Source of the DNA: Rhodothermales bacterium
GTDB taxonomy: Bacteria > Bacteroidota > Rhodothermia > Rhodothermales > Bin80
Reading direction: 5' to 3'
Assembly: GCA_022821385.1 (NCBI GenBank)
Contig: JAJEDR010000067.1
Span: 1 to 55,413, forward strand
DNA length: 55,413 nt
Shown here: one piece after another, positions 27,914 to 38,840 of the stretch
Position numbering within the stretch: position 1 is the stretch's first letter
Layout: each line of letters begins with the position of its first letter
Position numbers and translations under genes: made by a program
The notes under the pieces: model-generated
Told to the model about the DNA's origin: nothing
Databases searched by the model: none
The model's input: only the letters and a program-made list of their open reading frames with translations

Positions 27914-28589
27914 AAAAATCTCCTTGTCTGAATATTACGATCCAGTCCGGGCAACCGGCTAGGTGACCGGTGACTTACCGGACATATTTTTCATAATGCC
28001 CATAATTTGCCGCTGCGGGTGGCTAGTGGTTGTGCAGGCTTTAACGTTTTTTGGGTAAAAACATCCCGCTTAGTCAGCCGGTTTGTGGCTACGTAACCAC
28101 TTGATTGGTATAATGGATGATGTGGTCTAGAACAGCTTCTACAGCAATAGAGTATTCCATGGTTGCAGGCGTTTGACGGGCAACCGCTGTGTGCTCTTCC
28201 GGTAACGGTCACTATGACTTCAGAAGATGGCGTTACTGGGGCGCAGACACCTTTGCGAGGTTATCAAAATCAGGAGGTGGAAGCGCTGCGCTGGCAGCAG
28301 CCCCGGCTGACGTCCGTTGTCCTTTGTGATCGTCGGATCACCCATAAGGCGAGAGAACCAATAGCTGTGGCCCGGAAATCTTTCGAAAATAAGCCTATAA
28401 GTCCATACACGGAAGACAATTTTACCGACCCCTGTTCTGCCGCACGCCACATGATCGCGTCCGTCGCACTTCACGAGCGTCCCGCTTAGTAGCAGGCGCT
28501 GCCAGCAGCCGCGCTTCCTTCAGCCCATTAATCACTAACATCCCCCCGGTCCTTGTGGAACCTGGAGGCTGCTGTTTTTCTCCAGGAGC
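27914..28589. other. About 680 bases without a convincing gene
   Basis: The region holds only weak open frames (for example 28163-28489, + strand) without a recognisable family or hydrophobic pattern. Near its right end is a perfect 7-base inverted repeat, CCTGGAG (28561-28567) and CTCCAGG (28580-28586). CAGCAGCC (28503-28510) can also pair with GGCTGCTG (28567-28574), which precedes a run of T. These may form a transcription end, but the loop is long. Confidence 0.4.
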
Positions 28590-29303
28590 TCAAGGACTAA
28601 GAGAAAATCCGAATACAAGGTATGTTTTTTCAGTTGTCGGATTCATGATGTAGGCGGCGGACAGAGGCAGCGAAAATTGTTCTGTGATTTGTAGATCCTT
28701 ACTGGCAGATAGGCCCATGTTCACCAGAGAAGTGCTTTCTACACCATAAAACTCACTCATACCCGCAACGAGGCCAAGCGTGAGGCCTAGCTCTACGTCG
28801 CCTATGCTGAACGGAAGCGCCCCTTCGAGATAGAGAGAATTGTCCGGGTCATTATGGACCATAAAGGCTGCTGAGAGTGTCACAGGGAAGGACTCCGGGA
28901 GCGTCAGTGCACCCATCAATTCGATCCAGTGTGCTCCATCACCATCGCCGTCAAAATTTAGCCAGTCGCTGTCGGTCGGGAAATAGTAGTCTGTGACAGT
29001 TAGTGCCAGACTAGTAGTGCTGCCTAGACCAAAGCTGTAAGTGGCGTACAGGTCATGCTCATTTGCCCCAGCGCCGTCGGCACTAATGGAATATGATCCC
29101 CAAGTCCCAAGCTCAAAGTCTCCCGCAGTGAAGGCGAGGCCGGGCTGGACACTAAAGGAATCCCCGAAGTCATACCCACGCCATATATAGCGGTTGTAGA
29201 AATCTGCACCGAACCCAATAGATTGGGCGTTGGTCAGCAATGGCGTTGAAGCCAGGAGTACCAGCATCATGAAAGTGCGTGAAAAATAATGTTTGGTCAT
29301 CAT
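28590..29303 (-). CDS. Putative outer-membrane beta-barrel protein
   Basis: The product has about 237 residues. A signal peptide (hydrophobic TFMMLVLLASTPLL, cleavage after LTNAQ) is followed by alternating beta strands such as FGADFYNRYIWRGYDFGDSFSVQPGLAF. The C-terminus is aromatic/hydrophobic (YLVFGFSLSP). The RYIWRG motif after the first strand occurs in small putative porins of the TorF/MipA-like kind. Transport role and ligand are unknown. The start is taken at 29303, although the frame extends to 29357. The gene is divergent from gltB across an AT-rich gap. Confidence 0.7.
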   Translation of the reverse strand: MMTKHYFSRTFMMLVLLASTPLLTNAQSIGFGADFYNRYIWRGYDFGDSFSVQPGLAFTAGDFELGTWGSYSISADGAGANEHDLYATYSFGLGSTTSLALTVTDYYFPTDSDWLNFDGDGDGAHWIELMGALTLPESFPVTLSAAFMVHNDPDNSLYLEGALPFSIGDVELGLTLGLVAGMSEFYGVESTSLVNMGLSASKDLQITEQFSLPLSAAYIMNPTTEKTYLVFGFSLSP

Positions 29304-29710
29304 GCGAAGGGATGAGTTTGTTGAAGAGATAACAAGAAGTCCTGCAAAAAGAGCCAAATTTTCCGTATAGACTAAAAAATACTAAGTGAGCCGCTATTTT
29401 GCCACAATAATACAGGCAGGATCGGCAATAGACTAAAGATCCGTGAATTCTTGGCACACGATGAACTCCTGTTTAAGTCATTCCTAATATAATAAGTAAA
29501 ATTTTACAAACAACCAAATTAATTAAGGTAAATATGCTATTTATACATAATAATTTTAGACAAGAAATATTTTATCTGTAATCCCGATATTATTGCATTC
29601 CAAAAAGGAGTAGGGATTTGGTAGAGGATGCCGGTCAGGGGCGCGTTTGGCGTTTTCGGTTCGAGGGAACCGTACTTGACGGATTCGGGCTCCAAAAGGC
29701 AGGGATTGCG
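29304..29710. other. AT-rich divergent control region before gltB
   Basis: The gap between the barrel gene and gltB is clearly richer in A+T than the rest of the window, especially 29480-29600. It contains several TATAAT-like hexamers, one exact at 29488-29493, but no convincing -35 at the right distance. A strong Shine-Dalgarno sequence (AAAAAGGAG, about 29601-29609) precedes a TTG at 29618 that is in frame with gltB. Promoters in both directions are expected here. Confidence 0.45.
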
Positions 29711-32700
29711 ATGTTGATTCAGAAGCAGAGTTTAGGACAGATGATGAAACAGCAAGGATTATATGATCCCGCATTTGAGCATGATGCGTGTGGAGTTGGA
29801 CTCTATTGTCGCATAGACGGAACGCCTTCACATGGTGTAGTGAAAAATGGACTCCAGATACTCATGGAACTGGATCACAGGGGAGCATGTGGCTGCGACG
29901 AAACTACAGGCGACGGTGCGGGAATCCTGGTACAATTACCCCATGCATTCTTTGAGTATGAAGTTTCTTCGCTGCCAGCACCGGGCGACTATGGTGTGGG
30001 GATGGTGTTTATCCCTCCCCGTCACGAAAAAACCTGTAAGCAGCTGGTCGAGAATATCCTGAAGGCAGAGGGAGCGGGATTCATAGCCTGGCGCCGGGTT
30101 CCAACCGATTCAGCTTCTATAGGGCCAGGTGCAAAAATAACCGAACCGGCAATATGGCAGTGCTTTGTGCAGCGGAACAAGGACATTGCACTAGATGCAT
30201 TTGAGCGACAGCTCTATGTTATTCGAAAAGTATTTCAGCAGGGTGTTCTCGAGCGCAGACTTCATGGATGCTACTTCGCGAGCTTATCCGCAAAAACCAT
30301 TGTCTACAAGGGTATGCTCATGCCGGAACAGGTCACGGCTTACTATCCAGATCTGAGCTCCAAGCGATTCAAGAGCGCGTTGGCCATGGTGCATTCCAGG
30401 TTCAGTACGAACACCTTTCCAGAGTGGTCACTGGCACAACCATTTCGTTTTCTTTGCCACAATGGAGAGATCAATACGCTCCGTGGTAACATCAATCAGA
30501 TGCATGCCGCCGAAGTTATGTTCCGGAGTGAACGCTTTGGTGAGGATACACGCAAACTAGTTCCAATCATTCGTGAGGGGGGGAGTGACTCTATGGCACT
30601 CGATAATGTTTTGGAGCTGCTCTACTATACCGGCCGCTCACTCCCCCATTCAATGATGATGCTCATCCCCGAGGCATGGGAGCATAATGAGATTATGCCT
30701 GATGAAAAACGGGCATTTTATCAGTACCACAGTAACCTGATGGAACCATGGGACGGACCGGCAACCATACCATTCACAGATGGTCGCTTTGCAGGAGCGT
30801 TGCTTGATCGTAATGGATTGCGTCCCTCCCGCTACAATATATCCAAAGACGGTTATGTCGTTTTGGCATCAGAAACCGGCGTTGGCGGTATTCCCGAGTC
30901 AAACGTACTGCGGAAAGGCCGACTCAAGCCAGGACGTATGTTTCTCGTTGATCTGGAGGAAAAGCGTGTGATTGAGGATGAAGAAATCAAAGCCCGCATT
31001 TGTTCACGTGCGCCCTACCGTGTGTGGTTGAATGAACATCAACGCACGCTGTCGTCGCTTCCCCCCGCGGAATCGAAGACGATGGAGGGTTCGTTGCTTC
31101 ACAGACAGCAAATGTTTGGATACACGCTAGAGGACCTACGTTTGCTAATGGCTCCCATGGGAGAAAAGGGTAAAGAGCCCGTGGGCGCCATGGGCAACGA
31201 TACACCGCTTGCGGTATTGTCCGATCGGCCGAGACTGCTCTACGATTATTTCAAACAGCTGTTTGCGCAGGTTACGAATCCCCCTCTGGATGCGATCCGT
31301 GAATCCATGGTAACTTCACTTGCGCTAAACCTGGGATCCAGTGGTAATCTCTTTACGGAAGGACCTTGGCATTGTGAAAAGTTGCGCTTGAATCAGCCAA
31401 TACTTACCGAAGCGGATCTGTCTTCAATTGAAACGGGGATTGCCGGTGTTGCCACGCTTAATATGTGTTTTCAGCCGGGGGAACTGTCGATGGCGCTCGA
31501 GCGCCTCCAGGAGGAAGCCACGCAGTCCATCAGTCACGGCTGTAGTCTGATCGTTCTCTCTGATCGCGAGGCCGGAAAAGATCAATTGCCTATGCCGGCC
31601 TTGCTGGCTACGGGAGCAGTGCACCATTATCTGATCGAAAAAGGGTTGCGACTCCGATGTGGTCTGATCGTAGACAGCGGAGAACCGCGTGAAGTACATC
31701 ACTTTGCGATGCTGATCGGATATGGCGCAGAAGCTATCTGTCCTTACGTAGCGTTATCCAGTGTACGCCAGATGGCTCAACGGGGCCAACTTGGCGAAAA
31801 TTCAGTAGCAGATGTGGAAGGGCACTACATCAAGGCCATTGGACACGGGTTGCTGAAAGTCATGTCCAAAATGGGCATTTCGACACTGCAGAGTTATCGT
31901 GGTGCACAGATCTTTGAGGCCATTGGGTTGAGTTCGCAGGTGATTGACGAATACTTCTGCCGTACCCCGTCACGGATCGGGGGCATTGGATTGAAAGAGA
32001 TCACCAGAGAGGTGGTTATGCGTCACGAGCGCGCGTATCCAATAAAAAAAGTCTCCGGGGTTTACCCGCTGGATGTAGGCGGACAGTATCAATGGCGCCG
32101 GGGAGGTGAGCGTCACGCATTCAGTCCGACGGCGATTGCCAATATGCAGGAGGCCGCAAGGGCGCAGTCTCATAAATCTTACAAGGCTTTTGCAGATGAG
32201 ATTAACAAAGGAGCTGTAAACACCTTAAGGGGACTGCTATCCTTCAACTATGCGAAGGCCAAACCGGTGGATATAGATGAGGTAATGCCATGGACCGAGA
32301 TCGTTAAGTTCTTCAAGACGGGTGCTATGTCCAATGGGTCAATAAGTGGCGAAACGCACGAAGCACTGGCCATTGCTATGAACTCTATCGGTGGCAAGAG
32401 CAATACCGGGGAAGGAGGGGAAGGTCCAGAGCGATATGGAAAAAACAATTCTCGTCGAAGCCGAATCAAGCAGGTTGCTTCCGGCAGGTTTGGAGTGACG
32501 ATTGAATACCTGGAGAGTGCTGACGAAATTCAAATCAAGATGGCGCAGGGGGCCAAGCCAGGAGAAGGTGGTCAGCTACCGGGCAAGAAGGTTTATCCGT
32601 GGATTGCAAAACTCCGGCACTCCACACCTTATGTGGGCCTGATTTCTCCACCTCCGCATCATGACATTTACTCCATAGAGGACTTGGCGCAGTTGATCCA

Positions 32701-34198
32701 TGATCTCAAGAATGCGAATCCGCGTGCACGGATCAGTGTCAAGCTGGTGTCAGAAGTGGGAGTAGGAACAGTCGCGGCGGGCGTAACCAAAGGGAAAGCG
32801 GATGTCGTGCTCATCAGCGGAACAGATGGAGGTACAGGCGCATCACCGCAAACATCCATCATGCACGCGGGGCTGCCTTGGGAGCTTGGGCTTTCAGAAA
32901 CTCATCAAACACTTGTAAACCACGGGTTGCGCTCACGAATTATCGTTGAGTGTGATGGTCAGATGAAGACTGGCAGAGACGTTGCGGTTGCGGCACTCCT
33001 GGGTGCAGATGAATTTGGTTTTGCAACCGCCCCCTTGGTAGCGCTGGGCTGCATAATGATGCGCAAATGTCACCTGAACACCTGTCCCGTGGGAATTGCC
33101 ACACAGGATCCCGAACTGCGCAAAAAATTTCGTGGTCAGCCGGAGCATGTTGTGAACTACCTGCATTTTGTCGCAGAAGATTTGCGAAAAATAATGGCAC
33201 GGTTGGGAGTCCGTACACTCGCGGAGATGTGTGGACGTGTTGATCTGCTCAAACCGCGACGAAATATCAAGCACTGGAAGGCACGTCACTTGGATCTGTC
33301 ACGGATCCTGGTCCGCCCTGAGGTACCGGAGGAGCTTAAAGTCTTCTCGGCCACCCAACAGGATCACGGACTTGAAGGGGCGCTGGATCACACGCTGATC
33401 GCTTTGGCCAAGCCTACCTTGGATAGGCGAGAACCGGTAGTTGCGGATATTCAGATCAGGAACACCAACCGGACTGTGGGTACTATGCTAAGTAATGCGA
33501 TCACGCAACGTTATCGTAAAGCACCTTTACCGGATGATACGGTGACCTTCAACTGTATTGGCTCCGCTGGACAAAGCTTTGCTGCCTTTGCCTGCAAGGG
33601 CGTTACATTCAATATCCAGGGCGATGCGAACGATTACTTTGGAAAGGGTCTCTCGGGTGCTAAGTTGACGATTATGCCGCCACCTGAGGCGACCTATGTA
33701 CCGCACAAGAATATCACGGTGGGTAATGTAGCGCTCTATGGTGCCACGAGCGGGGAGGCTTACATACGTGGAGGAGCCGGTGAACGTTTTTGTGTGAGAA
33801 ACAGTGGGGTTCGTGCGGTAGTTGAGGCTGTGGGGGATCATGGTTGTGAGTACATGACTGGTGGGCGTGTCGTCGTTCTCGGAGAAACCGGCCGGAATTT
33901 TGCTGCTGGTATGAGTGGAGGGATTGCGTATGTGATTGATGCCACACGTGAATTCAGGAGGGGACGCTGCAACATGGAATCAGTTGAATTGCTGCGTGTG
34001 GAAGATGAGAATGACATTGCTGAGTTGCGGGCTATGATTGAGAACCACTTTGAGTACACCGGAAGTCGGGCAGCACAGTGGATTCTGGAGAACTGGAAGA
34101 AAGCATTGACGGAGTTTATCCAGGTAATGCCTATTGAGTATCGCAATGCACTGAGACGTCTGGCCAGCGAGTCAGACCAGTTAGCTGTTGCCGCGTGA
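29711..34198 (+). CDS. gltB: Glutamate synthase, large subunit
   Basis: GltB takes the amide nitrogen of glutamine and, with 2-oxoglutarate, makes glutamate. The 1495-residue protein has an N-terminal class II amidotransferase domain starting at the nucleophile cysteine in DACGVGL. A central domain and an FMN-binding synthase domain follow, the latter with GTDGGTGASP. The 3Fe-4S site is C-x5-C-x4-C (CIMMRKCHLNTC), and the C-terminal domain is a glycine-rich beta helix. The residues before the first cysteine would be removed as a propeptide. Starts at TTG 29618 (best Shine-Dalgarno), ATG 29711 or ATG 29741 are all possible. It forms an operon with gltD. Confidence 0.97.
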   Translation: MLIQKQSLGQMMKQQGLYDPAFEHDACGVGLYCRIDGTPSHGVVKNGLQILMELDHRGACGCDETTGDGAGILVQLPHAFFEYEVSSLPAPGDYGVGMVFIPPRHEKTCKQLVENILKAEGAGFIAWRRVPTDSASIGPGAKITEPAIWQCFVQRNKDIALDAFERQLYVIRKVFQQGVLERRLHGCYFASLSAKTIVYKGMLMPEQVTAYYPDLSSKRFKSALAMVHSRFSTNTFPEWSLAQPFRFLCHNGEINTLRGNINQMHAAEVMFRSERFGEDTRKLVPIIREGGSDSMALDNVLELLYYTGRSLPHSMMMLIPEAWEHNEIMPDEKRAFYQYHSNLMEPWDGPATIPFTDGRFAGALLDRNGLRPSRYNISKDGYVVLASETGVGGIPESNVLRKGRLKPGRMFLVDLEEKRVIEDEEIKARICSRAPYRVWLNEHQRTLSSLPPAESKTMEGSLLHRQQMFGYTLEDLRLLMAPMGEKGKEPVGAMGNDTPLAVLSDRPRLLYDYFKQLFAQVTNPPLDAIRESMVTSLALNLGSSGNLFTEGPWHCEKLRLNQPILTEADLSSIETGIAGVATLNMCFQPGELSMALERLQEEATQSISHGCSLIVLSDREAGKDQLPMPALLATGAVHHYLIEKGLRLRCGLIVDSGEPREVHHFAMLIGYGAEAICPYVALSSVRQMAQRGQLGENSVADVEGHYIKAIGHGLLKVMSKMGISTLQSYRGAQIFEAIGLSSQVIDEYFCRTPSRIGGIGLKEITREVVMRHERAYPIKKVSGVYPLDVGGQYQWRRGGERHAFSPTAIANMQEAARAQSHKSYKAFADEINKGAVNTLRGLLSFNYAKAKPVDIDEVMPWTEIVKFFKTGAMSNGSISGETHEALAIAMNSIGGKSNTGEGGEGPERYGKNNSRRSRIKQVASGRFGVTIEYLESADEIQIKMAQGAKPGEGGQLPGKKVYPWIAKLRHSTPYVGLISPPPHHDIYSIEDLAQLIHDLKNANPRARISVKLVSEVGVGTVAAGVTKGKADVVLISGTDGGTGASPQTSIMHAGLPWELGLSETHQTLVNHGLRSRIIVECDGQMKTGRDVAVAALLGADEFGFATAPLVALGCIMMRKCHLNTCPVGIATQDPELRKKFRGQPEHVVNYLHFVAEDLRKIMARLGVRTLAEMCGRVDLLKPRRNIKHWKARHLDLSRILVRPEVPEELKVFSATQQDHGLEGALDHTLIALAKPTLDRREPVVADIQIRNTNRTVGTMLSNAITQRYRKAPLPDDTVTFNCIGSAGQSFAAFACKGVTFNIQGDANDYFGKGLSGAKLTIMPPPEATYVPHKNITVGNVALYGATSGEAYIRGGAGERFCVRNSGVRAVVEAVGDHGCEYMTGGRVVVLGETGRNFAAGMSGGIAYVIDATREFRRGRCNMESVELLRVEDENDIAELRAMIENHFEYTGSRAAQWILENWKKALTEFIQVMPIEYRNALRRLASESDQLAVAA

Positions 34199-34202
34199 CA
34201 CT

Positions 34203-35657
34203 ATGGCCAAGATTACGGGATTTATTGAGTACCGGCGCGAGCTTCCCGACCAGCGTCCAGTTGAAGAACGCGTGACGGATTGGCGTGAAGTGTATAACCC
34301 ATTCAGTGAGGACCGCCTGCGTCGCCAGGCTGCCCGTTGTATGGATTGCGGGACGCCTTTCTGCCAGACAGGTTGCCCTTTGGGGAATGTGATCCCGGAC
34401 TGGAACGATCTCACGTACCGGGGGGATTGGCGCATGGCCTATGAGCGGTTAAACGCAACAAACAATTTCCCCGAGTTCACTGGGCGAGTCTGTCCTGCTC
34501 CCTGTGAGTCGGCCTGTGTATTGGGGATCAATGATGATCCCGTTACGATCGAGCAGATTGAGAAAGAGATCATCGAATATGCATTTCGGTCGGGGTGGGT
34601 AAAGCCGGAGCAGCCAGTGAAAAGAACAGGAAAAAAGGTTGCTGTGGTAGGATCCGGTCCAGCTGGACTGGCGGCAGCGGATCAGCTCAATCGTGCAGGA
34701 CATCGTGTGACAGTATTGGAACGGGATGATCGAATCGGCGGATTGCTGCGATATGGGATCCCGGATTTTAAGCTGGAAAAATGGGTGCTTGATCGTCGGC
34801 TTGATGTAATGAGGAAGGATGGCATACAGTTTATCACACATGCGGATGTAGGTAACACATATACCTGTTCACGTCTGCGCAGCTTTGATGCGATTATCAT
34901 ATGTACAGGAGCGACACGGCCCCGTGATTTGCCGGTCCGTGGACGCAAACTGAAAGACATTCATTTTGCATTTGACTATCTGCGTCAGCAAAACAAACTT
35001 AACGCGGGAGACGACTTGGTCCGCGAAGGCATCGACCATATAAGTGCGAAAGGCAAGGATGTCATTGTTATTGGAGGAGGAGACACGGGTAGTGACTGTG
35101 TTGGTACTGCCAATCGACAGGGGGCACGTTCGATCACTCAGTTTGAACTATTACCTATGCCCCCGGGTGAACGGCCGGAGCACCAGCCGTGGCCTTATTA
35201 TCCGATGGTTTTACGGACCAGTTCCTCGCACGAGGAGGGCGCAGACCGTCACTGGAGTATTATGACAAAGGAATTCAAGGGCAAAAATGGCCATGTAGAA
35301 AGTCTAGAGACAGTCAATGTAGAGCTCCAGGGGCGTAAGGTCGTTGAGATACAGAGTACGAAGAGGCAGTGGCCGGCCGATCTCGTACTTTTGGCTGTTG
35401 GCTATACCGGCCCCGAGGGTGCAAGTATGGCAGATACGCTGGGGGTAAGACTGGATAAGAGAAGTAATTTCAAGACAGGCAGTGATTACCAGACGAATGT
35501 ACCAGGTATCTTTGCGGCAGGAGATGCACGCCGTGGGCAGTCCCTGGTAGTGTGGGCTATCAGTGAGGGGCGGGAGGCCGCACGGCATGCAGATGCATAT
35601 CTATCGGGGTTTATTGCGCTGCCGACAAAAGGGGAGGGGGATCTGCCACGGAGATGA
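34203..35657 (+). CDS. gltD: Glutamate synthase, small subunit
   Basis: GltD passes electrons from NADPH through FAD and 4Fe-4S clusters to GltB. The 484-residue product has the N-terminal cluster-binding cysteines ([17 protein letters not shown] and CPAPCESAC). Its FAD motif is [17 protein letters not shown] and its NADPH motif is [15 protein letters not shown]. The ATG at 34203 lies four bases after the gltB stop, so the subunits are co-translated. A promoter and riboswitch for the next operon begin only 32 bases after its stop. Confidence 0.97.
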   Translation: MAKITGFIEYRRELPDQRPVEERVTDWREVYNPFSEDRLRRQAARCMDCGTPFCQTGCPLGNVIPDWNDLTYRGDWRMAYERLNATNNFPEFTGRVCPAPCESACVLGINDDPVTIEQIEKEIIEYAFRSGWVKPEQPVKRTGKKVAVVGSGPAGLAAADQLNRAGHRVTVLERDDRIGGLLRYGIPDFKLEKWVLDRRLDVMRKDGIQFITHADVGNTYTCSRLRSFDAIIICTGATRPRDLPVRGRKLKDIHFAFDYLRQQNKLNAGDDLVREGIDHISAKGKDVIVIGGGDTGSDCVGTANRQGARSITQFELLPMPPGERPEHQPWPYYPMVLRTSSSHEEGADRHWSIMTKEFKGKNGHVESLETVNVELQGRKVVEIQSTKRQWPADLVLLAVGYTGPEGASMADTLGVRLDKRSNFKTGSDYQTNVPGIFAAGDARRGQSLVVWAISEGREAARHADAYLSGFIALPTKGEGDLPRR

Positions 35658-35688
35658 ATCAAGATTTTTTTCCAGAACGGCAAAACTG

Positions 35689-35717
35689 TTGAACTTTTCC
35701 TGATAAAGCCGTATAAT
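35689..35717 (+). promoter_or_regulatory. Sigma70-type promoter before the SAM riboswitch
   Basis: TTGAAC (35689-35694) and a perfect TATAAT (35712-35717) are separated by exactly 17 bases. This gives a predicted start near 35724, about 20 bases before the riboswitch. Position, spacing and the regulated element downstream make this the best promoter in the window. Confidence 0.75.
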
Positions 35718-35743
35718 AGTCCCAGTTGACACGATATTCGTGC

Positions 35744-35867
35744 CGGCTCATCAAGAAGGGTGGAGGGTTCAGGCCCTGTGAAACCCTGGCAACCCCCGCA
35801 AGGTTTGGACGCCTTGCGTGAAAGGTGCCACTTCCTGCCTCGAGTTATGCGAGGACAGATGAGCGGG
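35744..35867 (+). promoter_or_regulatory. SAM-I riboswitch (S-box leader)
   Basis: The leader before metY matches the SAM-I aptamer. The P1 stem is CTCATC (35747-35752) with GATGAG (35858-35863). The conserved core is AAGGGTGGAGGG then GTGAAACCC and GGCAACC. P3 is CGCAAGG paired with CCTTGCG, then AAGGTGCCA and CCTGC, and P4 is CCTCG paired with CGAGG. S-adenosylmethionine binding is expected to shut off the methionine genes that follow. Confidence 0.95.
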
Positions 35868-35902
35868 AGGAATGATTCGATTTTGTAATCGACTCTGGTC
35901 CA

Positions 35903-35940
35903 ATCCCTTCCGTCCATCCTACCTGGGAAGGGATCTTTCG
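35903..35940 (+). terminator. Likely riboswitch expression-platform terminator
   Basis: ATCCCTTCC (35903-35911) pairs perfectly with GGAAGGGAT (35926-35934) and is followed by CTTTCG, a weak T-run. A small hairpin (CGATT/AATCG, 35878-35891) sits between it and the aptamer and may belong to the alternative fold. The SAM-bound form would favour this hairpin. The short T-run makes the mechanism less certain. Confidence 0.6.
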
Positions 35941-35967
35941 TGGGAGAGCCAGAAAGCTTTTTGATGA

Positions 35968-37347
<1,380 letters not shown>

Positions 37348-37406
37348 CATTTTCTTGACGGGCTGCGCACCTGAATATATTTCGGGTGTGTGGCTCGGTG
37401 AATTCG

Positions 37407-38483
37407 ATGCCAAGAATATTGACTATACCAAAATTGGAGTTGTCCAGTGGCACTGTATTAAGGGATGTCCCGGTGGGTTACGAACGCTGGGGCGAGCTTA
37501 ATGAGGCACGGGACAATGTGATCATTGTTGGGCATTCCCTGACTAGCACCCCGAATGCTCGTTCATGGTGGTCGGATTGCATTGGCCCGGGTAAGGCACT
37601 TGATACGGATAAGTTCTTTGTCATATGTGCTAATGTGATTGGCTCTCCTTATGGGACGCTATCTCCGATTTCAACCAATCCAGAAACTGGTAAGAGTTAT
37701 GGAAATACGCTGCCCCAGGCAACGGTGCGGGATACGGTTGCGCTGCATAAGAAGTTGTTGGACAGACTAGGCGTTCGGAGTATTGCGTTTGCTATCGGCG
37801 GGAGTATGGGAGGGATGCAGGCGCTTGAGTGGGCATATTATGGAACCGATTACGTGCGCGGAGTCGTACCCATTGCGGTAGGTGGACGTCACTCTTCATG
37901 GTGCATCGGTTGGAGTGAGGCGCAACGACAGGCTATCTATGCGGATCCCAAATGGGAAGGGGGCGGTTATGCGCCACACAATCCTCCCAGAGATGGCTTG
38001 GCGGCTGCGCGTATGATGGCCATGGTATCCTACCGATCGCTGGCATCTTTTGAGGGCAGGTTTGGACGAAACCAGAATGGATCAAACGCCTTTGAGATTG
38101 AAACCTGGCTCCAGCATCATGGCGATAAAATAGTCAGTCGGTTTGATCCGGCCTGTTATGTTTATCTGACGTACCTGATGGATACGCATGATGTGTCGCA
38201 GGGGCGGGGTAATTATGAAGCCGTGCTTTCAACCATTCGTCAGCCTACGCTAGCCGTTGGTGTTCGCTCAGATGTTCTCTACTTGCTGGAAGAGTCAGAA
38301 GAACTTGTAGAATACATACCGCATGCAGAGTTGGCGATTATGGAGGGGCCACATGGTCATGATACTTTTCTGATCGATCAGGAGGAGTTAAACCAGATAG
38401 TCCTACGGTGGCGTCGGCGTGAGATTGATCCGCTAATCGATTCGGTTGCTGAAAAAAGGAGTATGCTCAGTGCATGTGGGTGA
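37407..38483 (+). CDS. metX: Homoserine O-acetyltransferase
   Basis: MetX acetylates homoserine, giving the substrate of the metY product. The 358-residue alpha/beta-hydrolase-fold protein has VGHSLTSTPNA near the start, the nucleophile motif GGSMGGMQALEW and the catalytic histidine in GPHGHDTFLID. The ATG at 37407 is preferred; a GTG at 37386 adds seven residues. A hairpin (37366-37390) lies in the short gap after metY. Some MetX homologues use succinyl-CoA, and the sequence alone does not fully settle the acyl donor. Confidence 0.93.
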   Translation: MPRILTIPKLELSSGTVLRDVPVGYERWGELNEARDNVIIVGHSLTSTPNARSWWSDCIGPGKALDTDKFFVICANVIGSPYGTLSPISTNPETGKSYGNTLPQATVRDTVALHKKLLDRLGVRSIAFAIGGSMGGMQALEWAYYGTDYVRGVVPIAVGGRHSSWCIGWSEAQRQAIYADPKWEGGGYAPHNPPRDGLAAARMMAMVSYRSLASFEGRFGRNQNGSNAFEIETWLQHHGDKIVSRFDPACYVYLTYLMDTHDVSQGRGNYEAVLSTIRQPTLAVGVRSDVLYLLEESEELVEYIPHAELAIMEGPHGHDTFLIDQEELNQIVLRWRRREIDPLIDSVAEKRSMLSACG

Positions 38484-38514
38484 TAGGCACTATGCATTTT
38501 GGGGATAGCGGCGC

Positions 38515-38838
38515 TTGGGGAATCCCCCCGTAAGGGCTGTATCCTTCTCTTATAACACCAGTCCACGCCTTGAGGTCATTACAAAGGAAGGAACCGAGGA
38601 CTCAAACCAGCCCAGATCATTGATTCCGGTCAACTCTGGTCGTTCCCAGCAAATTGATACCAATCAAATACTTCTTGGTGATCGAATCTCCCGCACTCTG
38701 GCCGTCTCTGCCCGAAAGGCTTCATGGATTCAGCACAAAGCAGAATGACAGGTTATTGTGCCCGACCTCTCGTCAGGTGACACAATTGTGATCAGTGATC
38801 GTAGCATGCCCGCCTGTATCACGTTGGTAAGGAATTAA
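38515..38838 (+). pseudogene. Possible decayed gene fragment before asd
   Basis: One frame runs from about 38515, is broken by TGA at 38746-38748, and continues in the same frame for 29 codons to TAA 38836-38838. The part after the break (VIVPDLSSGDTIVISD) resembles the C-terminal 'GL-x-x-GD-x-I-V-S-D' segment of HlyD/MacA-type membrane-fusion proteins. Nothing upstream supplies the rest of such a protein, so this could be a remnant or chance. The 357-base gap holds nothing else I can identify. Confidence 0.25.
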
Positions 38839-38840
38839 GA

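Noticed and set aside
28163..28489. Open frame of 108 codons on the + strand in the gap before the barrel gene
   Set aside because: No recognisable family, signal or hydrophobic pattern; residue use looks random, and overlapping frames on the other strand are equally long.
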